From Prevotella sp. (GTDB taxonomy: Bacteria > Bacteroidota > Bacteroidia > Bacteroidales > Bacteroidaceae): 15,656 bases of DNA. The position numbers and the translations under genes are program-made. The notes under the pieces were generated by a model. The model worked only from the letters and a program-made list of their open reading frames with translations. It was not told the origin of the DNA and made no database searches. Location: the NCBI GenBank assembly GCA_017428805.1, contig JAFRQC010000006.1:1-15656 (forward strand). The letters run 5' to 3'. This document shows positions 1 to 5,591 of this stretch, piece after piece; within the stretch, counting starts at the first letter, position 1; every line of letters begins with the position of its first letter.

Positions 1-62
1 AACCATTCCAGCATGTGTTCAGGCAACAAGCATTTGGCAAGTGTTTCGTATTGTGGATTCAT
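1..62 (-). CDS. Partial gene start, probable ISAon1-type transposase N-terminal protein
   Basis: Only the first 20 codons are inside the window. Read leftward from the ATG at 62-60 they give MNPQYETLAKCLLPEHMLEW, with no stop before the edge. A short Met-Asn-Pro start, a leucine-rich helix and a 'LLPE.(I/M)L.(Y/W)F' pattern is what I recall of the small N-terminal protein of ISAon1-type insertion sequences, common in Bacteroidales. That recognition rests on 20 residues and is tentative. If right, an insertion sequence begins here, its terminus lies in 63-240, and the element extends left of the window. AGGAAA lies about 14 bases before the start, too far to be a convincing ribosome site. The alternative is an unrelated hypothetical protein. 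Confidence 0.45.
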   Translation of the reverse strand, partial: MNPQYETLAKCLLPEHMLEW

Positions 63-141
63 TGTGATATCGCGTTTCCTATTAAAACGGAAATATCATG
101 ATTTTAGTATAACTGATTCCACGTAGTTATGCAGGTGATCC

Positions 142-173
142 AAGGAAAGTCCGAGTTTCGTCTAAGGAAAGTC
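142..173. repeat. Two direct copies of AAGGAAAGTC in the gap before the DUF4230 unit
   Basis: AAGGAAAGTC occurs at 142-151 and again at 164-173, a 22-base period that puts both copies on the same helix face about two turns apart. The copies lie 80-110 bases upstream of the leftward transposase-like start. They could be transposase binding sites near the end of an insertion sequence or operator sites. A weak hairpin (CTTAAA at 191-196 with TTTAAG at 204-209) follows. Otherwise the 282-base gap 63-344 holds only the promoter at 286-317, and I see no convincing RNA gene in it. Confidence 0.4.
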
Positions 174-285
174 AGAAGCGCGAAAAACAGCTTAAAAAGG
201 CGGTTTAAGGCCATTCTATATATTGGTAAATAATATTTACGTTCCACATCTTTTACATTTTTATGAATACAAAAATCCAAATATA

Positions 286-317
286 TTTGGTTATCTCCCA
301 AATATTTTGTACCTTTG
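286..317 (+). promoter_or_regulatory. Bacteroidetes-type promoter for the DUF4230-symporter unit
   Basis: A -33 element TTTG (286-289) and a -7 element TACCTTTG (310-317) are separated by 20 bases, matching the TTTG/TAnnTTTG consensus of the Bacteroidetes primary sigma factor. Transcription should start near 321, giving a leader of roughly 24 bases before the ATG at 345. This also rules out the in-frame TTG at 315, which lies inside the -7 element. Confidence 0.75.
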
Positions 318-344
318 CAAACAATTAAAGAGCATTGTTTACAC

Positions 345-1037
345 ATGAAGAAATTCTTTATCTTTCTGCTGGTGGCAGTCGTCATTGTGATCGGCGTGCT
401 GATGTGTCAGGGCACCATCGTGCAAGAGTCTGGAGACGGGAGTCAGGTGACTGGTGACTACCGCAGTACCGACAGCCTGCCGATGCTCATCACCCAGATA
501 CGGAAGTGCTCGAAGCTCTACACAGCAGAGTATCGCGTGCATAAGATCGTGACCCACGACGACGTGCTGCGACTGAAGGGATCGGTGCTGCAACGGGAGT
601 TCAACATCAAATTGCCCCTGGGCGACCGTAAGATAGCCATCCCCATCGACGCGAAGCTAAAGGCGTGGATCGACTTCAGCCAGATCAGCGAGCGTAACAT
701 CGAGCGGCAGGGCGACCACATCACGATCATCCTGCCAGACCCGCAGGTGACGATGACGAGTTCGAAGATAGACCAGCAGCACGTGAAGCAGTACGTAGCC
801 CTGGCGCGTGCGAACTTCAGCGACGCGGAGATGTCGGCCTACGAGCAGCAGGGGCGTGCCGCCATCATCAACGACATCCCCAACCTCGGTATCCTCGAGA
901 CGGCTCAGGCCAACGCAGCGAAGGTGCTCGTGCCCATGCTGACGGAAATGGGCTACGAGGAGCACCAGGTGACCGTCGCCTTCCGCAAGCACTACGACGC
1001 GACGGATATTCCGAACCTCATCAGGATGGAAGAGTGA
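345..1037 (+). CDS. Membrane-anchored DUF4230 protein (first paralogue)
   Basis: A 230-residue protein of the DUF4230 family, whose function is unknown. Residues 4-20 form one hydrophobic segment after a Lys-Lys start, so the rest (21-230) is probably held on the outer face of the inner membrane. Cys21 follows Met20, a poor lipobox, so a plain anchor is more likely than a lipoprotein. The family-typical core is the stretch around 88-136: a basic/hydrophobic strand, 'KAWIDFSQI', then 'GDHITIILPDPQV'. A helical region (145-205) follows. ATG 345 was chosen because the longer TTG start lies within the promoter. It is first in a three-gene unit; the next gene encodes a second DUF4230 protein 27 bases on. 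The stop codon lies inside a 16-base tandem repeat. The family call is fairly sure; the role is unknown. Confidence 0.8.
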   Translation: MKKFFIFLLVAVVIVIGVLMCQGTIVQESGDGSQVTGDYRSTDSLPMLITQIRKCSKLYTAEYRVHKIVTHDDVLRLKGSVLQREFNIKLPLGDRKIAIPIDAKLKAWIDFSQISERNIERQGDHITIILPDPQVTMTSSKIDQQHVKQYVALARANFSDAEMSAYEQQGRAAIINDIPNLGILETAQANAAKVLVPMLTEMGYEEHQVTVAFRKHYDATDIPNLIRMEE

Positions 1038-1061
1038 AAAGGTGAAAGAGTGAAAAGGTGA
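1031..1061 (+). repeat. 15-base direct repeat across the stop of the first DUF4230 gene
   Basis: AGAGTGAAAAGGTGA occurs at 1031-1045 and 1047-1061, a 16-base period. The TGA stop of the upstream gene (1035-1037) lies in the first copy, and the second ends three bases before the next ATG at 1065. The run is purine-only except for the T of each GTG, so it also offers GGTGA-like sites before that start. Confidence 0.85.
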
Positions 1062-1064
1062 ATT

Positions 1065-1655
1065 ATGGGAAAATCATTCAGACTGGGAATCATACTGTTT
1101 GGCATCTCGCTGGTGATCGTGGCTGTGTTCTGGCTGCGCAGCTGCACGAAGGGCGACCATATAGAGATAGGTGCCGATGAAGCCATCGACGCCACACCCA
1201 CACAGATACAGAGCATCAAGGCCATCGGCGAGTGGGAGTTCCTGAGCGTGAGTCTTGAGGAACTGACGGACACCGTGCGCAAGGGATTCTTCTCTGACGA
1301 CGAACTGGCCCGCATCTACTACGGCACCCTGCGACTGGGCATCAATATGCACCAGGTGGAGCCGGGATGGCTGACGGCGGAGGGTGACAGCGTGAGCCTC
1401 TTGCTGCCGAAGGTGGCACTCCTCGACCGTGATTTCATCGACGAGGCGCGCACGAAGCCGTTTTTCGAGAGCGGGAAGTGGAAGCCGGAAGACCGTGAGG
1501 CGCTGTACCGTCAGGCAAGGGAGCGGATGCTCCAGCACGGAATGACGAAGGATAACCTCACCGCCGCCGAGGATAACGCCCGTGAGCAGATCACCAGCCT
1601 TATGAAGGCTATGGGGTTCAAGAAGGTAAGAATCACATTCGGAAGTGAAAAATGA
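1065..1655 (+). CDS. Membrane-anchored DUF4230 protein (second paralogue)
   Basis: A 196-residue protein of the same DUF4230 family as its upstream neighbour but clearly diverged from it. One hydrophobic segment (about 8-24) follows a short basic start and is followed by Arg-Ser-Cys, so the bulk is probably periplasmic. The family core is at about 83-125: 'ARIYYGTLRLGINM', then 'GDSVSLLLPKVALLDRDFIDE'-like strands. A charged helical region (135-183) and a last strand 'KKVRITFG' follow. The two paralogues share architecture, which suggests a paired or heteromeric role, but that is inference. The gene lies 27 bases after the first paralogue and 17 bases before the symporter gene. Its last codons (Gly-Ser-Glu-Lys-stop) run into a GTGAAAA heptad repeat, so the extreme C-terminus is repeat-derived. 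Confidence 0.75.
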   Translation: MGKSFRLGIILFGISLVIVAVFWLRSCTKGDHIEIGADEAIDATPTQIQSIKAIGEWEFLSVSLEELTDTVRKGFFSDDELARIYYGTLRLGINMHQVEPGWLTAEGDSVSLLLPKVALLDRDFIDEARTKPFFESGKWKPEDREALYRQARERMLQHGMTKDNLTAAEDNAREQITSLMKAMGFKKVRITFGSEK

Positions 1656-1679
1656 AAAGTGAAAAGTGAAAAATGAACG
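1645..1679 (+). repeat. Five GTGAAAA-type heptads holding a stop and a start codon
   Basis: The units are GTGAAAA, ATGAAAA, GTGAAAA, GTGAAAA, ATGAACG, at 1645-1679 with period 7. The second unit carries the stop of the second DUF4230 gene (TGA 1653-1655), and the fifth carries the symporter start (ATG 1673). Variants of the same heptad appear in the opposite orientation inside the GH43 gene at 9827-9857. Confidence 0.9.
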
Positions 1680-3013
1680 AAATACTCTCTGCTGTCAGTG
1701 ACTTCTTGTGGGGATGGCCAATGATCATCCTGCTGCTGGGCACACACGTGTTCCTGACCATCCGTCTGCGATTCCCGCAACGACATATCTTCAAGGCCGT
1801 GAGGCTCTCGTTGAAGCGCGACCGTAACGCGGAGGGCGACGTGTCGCAGTTCGCCTCGCTTGCCACCGCCCTCGCCGCCACCATCGGTACGGGTAACATC
1901 ATCGGCGTGGCAACCGCCATCGCCCTGGGAGGTCCTGGAGCGGTGCTGTGGTGCTGGCTTACGGGTGTGTTCGGCATCTCGACGAAGTATGCGGAGGGAC
2001 TGCTGGCCATCAAGTACCGCGAGAAGACAAAGAGCGGCAAGATGCTCGGCGGTCCGATGTACGCCCTGGAGAAAGGTCTGGGCTGGAAGTGGCTCGCCGT
2101 GCTCTTCGCGATCTTCACTGCCATCGCTGCCTTCGGTATCGGCAACACGGTGCAGGCCAACGCCATAACCACCGTAGCCAATGAGTCGTACGGCATTTCC
2201 CCATACGTCTCAGGTGCCTTTATCTGTGTGATGACGGCTGCCGTGGTGCTCGGCGGTGTAAAGAGCATCGCCCGCGTGTGTTCGATGCTCGTGCCCCTGA
2301 TGGCAGCGTTCTACGTGTTGGGCTGTCTCTATATCCTTTGTGTCAACGCGGCCTTCTTGTGGCCGGCACTCTGTCTGATTGTGAAGGCGGCTTTCTCGCC
2401 TGAGGCGGCAGGCGGCGGATTCATCGGTTCGACGGTGATGATGGCAGCACGCTTCGGTATAGCCCGAGGTCTGTTCTCCAACGAGAGCGGTATGGGTTCG
2501 GCGCCCATCGTGGCGGCAGCAGCACAGACGCGCAATCCCGTGCGCCAGGCACTCGTCTCGTCGAGCGGCACGTTCTGGGACACGGTGGTGATCTGCGCCC
2601 TCACGGGACTGGTGATCGTGAGCAGCGTACTCGCCTACCCCGACATCGACTTCTCCAACGGCGCCACGCTGACGAAGGATGCCTTCTCGAAGATCCCCGT
2701 CATCGGACGTCCGTTGCTCACCTTCGGACTACTCACCTTCGCCTTCTCCACCATCCTCGGGTGGTGCTACTATGGCGAGCGGGCCGTGGAATATCTGAAA
2801 GGGAAAAACTGGGTATTGGGTTATCGGGTGCTTTATATCACGGCCGTCTTCGCGGGTGCGGTGATGAACCTCGCCGTGGTGTGGAACCTCGCCGACTGTA
2901 TGAACGCGCTGATGGCCATTCCGAACCTCGTGTCACTGTTGTGTCTCAACGGCGTCATCGTCCATGAGACGCGAGCCTACCTTTGGCGTGCCCGCAAGAT
3001 CAACAACCGTTAG
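1673..3013 (+). CDS. AGCS-family sodium:alanine/glycine symporter
   Basis: A 446-residue polytopic inner-membrane protein with about 10-11 hydrophobic segments and the signatures of the alanine-or-glycine:cation symporter family, which imports small neutral amino acids with Na+. Visible hallmarks are GTGNIIGVATAIALGGPGA (72-90), the glycine-rich 'GIGNTVQANAI' (155-165), 'SNESGMGSAPIVAAAAQT' (269-286) and 'GWCYYGER' (363-370). The length is normal and the protein looks intact. The ATG lies within a heptad repeat 17 bases after the DUF4230 stop, so it is probably co-transcribed with that pair. The 3' end overlaps the convergent trmO-like gene by 81 bp, and no terminator is visible between them. 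The family is certain; the exact amino acid is not. Confidence 0.93.
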   Translation: MNEILSAVSDFLWGWPMIILLLGTHVFLTIRLRFPQRHIFKAVRLSLKRDRNAEGDVSQFASLATALAATIGTGNIIGVATAIALGGPGAVLWCWLTGVFGISTKYAEGLLAIKYREKTKSGKMLGGPMYALEKGLGWKWLAVLFAIFTAIAAFGIGNTVQANAITTVANESYGISPYVSGAFICVMTAAVVLGGVKSIARVCSMLVPLMAAFYVLGCLYILCVNAAFLWPALCLIVKAAFSPEAAGGGFIGSTVMMAARFGIARGLFSNESGMGSAPIVAAAAQTRNPVRQALVSSSGTFWDTVVICALTGLVIVSSVLAYPDIDFSNGATLTKDAFSKIPVIGRPLLTFGLLTFAFSTILGWCYYGERAVEYLKGKNWVLGYRVLYITAVFAGAVMNLAVVWNLADCMNALMAIPNLVSLLCLNGVIVHETRAYLWRARKINNR

Positions 3014-3679
3014 TACACCGTCTTTCACGCGGAAACGCACATCCATATTGAGGAAGGGCATACCGTAGGTACGCTCGGGATCGTCGTGGAAAGCAGGTCG
3101 CGGATCCTGTGCCAACGTTGCCTTCAAAGCCTTAAGATGCCGGGAGGGGATCTTGACAGCCAGTTTGTCAGGGATCTCCACATGAAGAGGCTCCCACTGT
3201 TTTTCGTCCACAAAACCGCTCCGTGCCTCAGGATGGGCATCAGCATAGGTCACGTAGGGCTTGATGTCGTAGATGGGTGTGCCGTCCATGAGGTCTGCCC
3301 CACGCACGTAGATGACAGGACCTAACAACCGGTCTTCTTCCACCTTATCTATTTTCACGCACGAGAGTCCTAAGGGATTCGGACGGAAGGGTGAGCGCGA
3401 GGCGAAGACACCGATGCGACGGTTGCCGCCAAGACGCGGAGGACGGACAGTGAGACTTTGAACTTTGAGCTTTGAGCTTTGAGTTTTATGATTTGCTGAA
3501 AATTCCCAAATCAGCCATAAAAAATCATAATCCTCGAGGCCTCGGACGGCTTCGGGCTGACGGAAGGGCTTCTCGAAAACGATCCTGCCAGTCAGTTCCT
3601 CCACCAGTCCGCTCTGTCGCGGAATGCCGAATTTCGACTTCAAAGGTGACTCAAAATGTGCAATTGGCTGTATATCCAT
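2933..3679 (-). CDS. trmO: TrmO/YaeB-type tRNA (t6A37-N6)-methyltransferase
   Basis: A 248-residue homologue of TrmO (TsaA/YaeB/VirR family), a SAM-dependent enzyme that N6-methylates t6A at position 37 of certain threonine tRNAs. The N-terminal barrel domain is plain: 'IQPIAHFESPLKSKFGIPRQ' (about 3-22), 'YDFLWLIWEFS' (about 51-61), 'VRPPRLGGNRRIGVFASRSP' (about 78-97) and then 'FRPNPLGLS'. 'DLMDGTPIYDIKPYV' (about 128-142) and a C-terminal domain ending in 'VLTVVDL' follow. ATG 3679 begins the conserved N-terminus and is only 4 bases after the -7 box, so the mRNA may be leaderless. Two oddities: a heptad-repeat insertion codes the loop before 'VRPPRLGG', and about 19 extra C-terminal residues come from antisense overlap with the symporter gene. 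It is a housekeeping gene, probably unrelated in function to its neighbours. Confidence 0.9.
   Translation of the reverse strand: MDIQPIAHFESPLKSKFGIPRQSGLVEELTGRIVFEKPFRQPEAVRGLEDYDFLWLIWEFSANHKTQSSKLKVQSLTVRPPRLGGNRRIGVFASRSPFRPNPLGLSCVKIDKVEEDRLLGPVIYVRGADLMDGTPIYDIKPYVTYADAHPEARSGFVDEKQWEPLHVEIPDKLAVKIPSRHLKALKATLAQDPRPAFHDDPERTYGMPFLNMDVRFRVKDGVLTVVDLAGTPKVGSRLMDDDAVETQQ
3451..3487 (-). repeat. TTGAGCT heptad repeat inside the trmO coding region
   Basis: On the + strand the units from 3451 are TGAGACT, TTGAACT, TTGAGCT, TTGAGCT, TTGAGTT: five degenerate heptads. On the coding strand they read as the Gln/Ser/Lys-rich stretch TQSSKLKVQSLT, in a loop just before the conserved VRPPRLGG motif. 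TrmO relatives, as I recall them, have a shorter loop here. The reading frame is kept. Confidence 0.85.
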
Positions 3680-3683
3680 GCGG

Positions 3684-3714
3684 CAAAGATACGGAATTTT
3701 TATATTAACACCAA
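3684..3714 (-). promoter_or_regulatory. Promoter for trmO, probably giving a leaderless mRNA
   Basis: Read leftward, a -33 element TTGG (plus-strand CCAA at 3711-3714) and a -7 element TATCTTTG (plus-strand 3684-3691) are 19 bases apart. Only CCGC separates the -7 box from the ATG at 3679, so transcription should begin at or within a base or two of the start codon. Confidence 0.75.
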
Positions 3715-3730
3715 TTTTTTCCATAAAAAG

Positions 3731-3761
3731 TTGGAATTTTCAGATTCTTTTTGTATTTTTG
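3731..3761 (+). promoter_or_regulatory. Promoter for the sensor kinase - MBL-fold operon
   Basis: A -33 element TTGG (3731-3734) and a -7 element TATTTTTG (3754-3761) are 19 bases apart. The start should be near 3765, about 27 bases before the kinase ATG. The -33 elements of this and the divergent trmO promoter face each other 16 bases apart, within a near-palindrome (CCAATTTTTT versus AAAAAGTTGG). Confidence 0.75.
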
Positions 3762-3771
3762 CACCAAAGAT

Positions 3772-3795
3772 ATGAACGAAATCAACCGGTCATGA
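3772..3795 (+). other. Possible 7-codon leader ORF overlapping the kinase start
   Basis: ATG at 3772 opens a frame coding MNEINRS that stops at TGA 3793-3795. The stop overlaps the kinase start (ATG 3792-3794) as ATGA, the classic arrangement for translational coupling. It begins about 7 bases after the predicted transcription start. The frame differs from that of the kinase. It may be chance; no strong Shine-Dalgarno is visible, but Bacteroidetes rely little on one. Confidence 0.35.
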
Positions 3796-5585
3796 TAAGA
3801 TTTCTACTATTAACCCTGACGCTGACAGTCTTCCTACGCACTGCGGCGGCTGATCAAGACTATAAGCAAGAGCCCGAGTATCTGGCTCTGCGCGACTCTA
3901 TGCACCATGCTTTCAACGACGGCGACAGCGTGCGCTTCTTCCCTGCTGTCAAGGCCCTGCAGGACTATCTGCTCAAGAAGGGCGACCTGCATACCTACTA
4001 CACCCAGCGCTGCAATGAGATCGTGTTTGAGATGAACCAGAGGAAGGTGTTCGAGGCGTATATGTTGGGGCGTCAGCTCTCTCTGGAACTGCGCGAGAAG
4101 GGCCTTGACAGCGAAATGTATATGGCCTACAACATGCTTGGACACATCAACCGTCTCTGCGGCAACAAGAAGGCCGCCAAGCGGAATTTCTACACCGTGA
4201 TCGGCATGATGGAGAAATACGGCTACTACGAGAGCATGCCGCCGATCTTTATGAACATCGTCAACGTGGAGATGGGCGACAACCCCGAAGAGGCGATGGC
4301 ACTACTAGACAGAGCCAAGGAGATAGCCGAGAAATATTCCCCCGAGCGCGTGTTCGACATCGACACACGACGTACCGTCAGCTATTATTCCTCCGGCGAG
4401 ATGGATAAGTTCCTCGAAGGCTACAAGGCTTATAAGAAAGGTGTGGAAGAAGGCAAGTCGTCCGTCCACGGAAGATCGCTGGAAGTCTATTACCTCGCCT
4501 CTCAGGGTAAGACTGACGAGGCCGTGGCACTGGCCAGGGAAGAGCTTGGCGACGAGAGCGACGATGCCATCACCGAGATCTACGAGAAGGCAGGTCGCTG
4601 GAAGGAGGCTTTCGAAGCCCAGCGCAAGGCATACGCCGTCAATGACTCTGTGAACAACGTTGCTCTGGCGAACAGCATGCAAGGTATCCGCGACCAGCTG
4701 ACCATCAACGACATGGAGCACAAGTCGGCCCGTAACCGCCTCATCGCCCTCATAGCTGGTGTTATCCTGCTTGTCATGCTGATCATGGCACAGCTCTATA
4801 TCGTGTTCTCGCGCCGCCGTCACATGAAACAGCTCAACGCCGCCTACCAGCACGCCTTGGAGTCGGACAAGATGAAGACGCGCTTCATCCAGAACGTCAG
4901 CCACGAGGTGCGCACACCGCTGAACATCATCAGCGGCTTCTCGCAGGTTATCGCCGACCCCTCGCTCACCGAGAGCGTCGAGGAACGGCAGAACATGGCG
5001 GCGATGATGCAGAAGAGTGCCCAGCAGATCACAAACCTCATCGACGAGATCATCGGCCTCTCGCTCATCGAGAGTTCCACCACCGTGGTGAAAGACGATA
5101 TCGTCAAGGTGAACCAACTGCTCGAGAGCGTCGTTGCTGATTATGAAGACGCCGTACCGCCACAGGTGGCACTCCGCGTGGACAGCGAGCTGGAACCTGA
5201 TTTCAGCTTCGCCACCAACAAGAACATGCTCTACCGCATCATCAGCGCCCTCACCGACAACGCCATCAAAAACACCGAGAAGGGCGGTGTCACCCTCAAG
5301 GCCAGGACCGTCGCACAGACGCTCATCTTCACCGTCGAAGATACGGGCTGCGGCATCCCCGCAGATCAGGCAGAGCACATCTTCGAGCGCTTCGTCAAGC
5401 TCGACTCCTTCAAGCAGGGCATCGGCCTCGGACTGCCCCTGAGCCGTAAGCTCGCCGAACAGTTAGGCGGCATCGTCACCCTCGACACCACCTATTACCT
5501 CGGTGCCCGCTTCGTCGTCACCCTCCCCTTCGAACCCATTGACCCCACTACGCCCATTAATCCCATTAAACCCAATAAAAAATAA
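3792..5585 (+). CDS. Exported-TPR sensor histidine kinase
   Basis: A 597-residue sensor kinase. A signal peptide (1-20, ending 'RTAAA') leads to a helical tetratricopeptide-like sensor region (about 25-305, for example 'MLGHINRLCGNKKAAKRN'), expected in the periplasm. One transmembrane segment (about 317-339) is followed by Arg-Arg-Arg-His. The cytoplasmic part has the H-box 'QNVSHEVRTPLN' with phospho-acceptor His371, then the ATP domain: N-box Asn490 ('DNAIKNTEKGG'), G1 'DTGCGIP' from Asp517 and G2 'GIGLGLPLSRKLAE' from Gly543. There is no receiver domain and no response regulator in the window, so the partner is elsewhere. ATG 3792 was chosen because it begins the signal peptide and lies after the promoter; an upstream in-frame extension to 3624 runs into trmO. 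The last 17 residues come from a 9-base tandem repeat. The stimulus is unknown. Confidence 0.92.
   Translation: MIRFLLLTLTLTVFLRTAAADQDYKQEPEYLALRDSMHHAFNDGDSVRFFPAVKALQDYLLKKGDLHTYYTQRCNEIVFEMNQRKVFEAYMLGRQLSLELREKGLDSEMYMAYNMLGHINRLCGNKKAAKRNFYTVIGMMEKYGYYESMPPIFMNIVNVEMGDNPEEAMALLDRAKEIAEKYSPERVFDIDTRRTVSYYSSGEMDKFLEGYKAYKKGVEEGKSSVHGRSLEVYYLASQGKTDEAVALAREELGDESDDAITEIYEKAGRWKEAFEAQRKAYAVNDSVNNVALANSMQGIRDQLTINDMEHKSARNRLIALIAGVILLVMLIMAQLYIVFSRRRHMKQLNAAYQHALESDKMKTRFIQNVSHEVRTPLNIISGFSQVIADPSLTESVEERQNMAAMMQKSAQQITNLIDEIIGLSLIESSTTVVKDDIVKVNQLLESVVADYEDAVPPQVALRVDSELEPDFSFATNKNMLYRIISALTDNAIKNTEKGGVTLKARTVAQTLIFTVEDTGCGIPADQAEHIFERFVKLDSFKQGIGLGLPLSRKLAEQLGGIVTLDTTYYLGARFVVTLPFEPIDPTTPINPIKPNKK
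5535..5579 (+). repeat. Nine-base in-frame repeat coding a Pro-X-X tail on the kinase
   Basis: The units are CCCATTGAC, CCCACTACG, CCCATTAAT, CCCATTAAA, CCCAATAAA. Nine bases equal three codons, so the protein ends PID-PTT-PIN-PIK-PNK-K. The repeat follows directly on the last strand of the ATPase domain ('FVVTLPFE'), which suggests that the kinase originally ended here and gained a disordered tail. Confidence 0.9.
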
Positions 5586-5591
5586 AGCAAA

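Noticed and set aside
315..344. TTG start adding 10 residues to the first DUF4230 protein
   Set aside because: The TTG lies within the -7 element TACCTTTG; ATG 345 directly begins the membrane anchor.
104..385. Leftward 93-codon open frame across the DUF4230 promoter
   Set aside because: It runs antisense over the promoter and gene start, has Lys/Cys-rich low-complexity composition and no recognisable domain.
1645..1679. CRISPR-like array
   Set aside because: Seven-base units without spacers are a simple tandem repeat, not a CRISPR array.
3624..3791. In-frame N-terminal extension of the kinase
   Set aside because: It would start inside trmO and cover both promoters; the signal peptide begins at ATG 3792.
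4305..5378. Leftward 357-codon open frame inside the kinase gene
   Set aside because: Antisense shadow of a gene with clear kinase motifs; its product is Val/Leu/Asp/His-rich with no domain.
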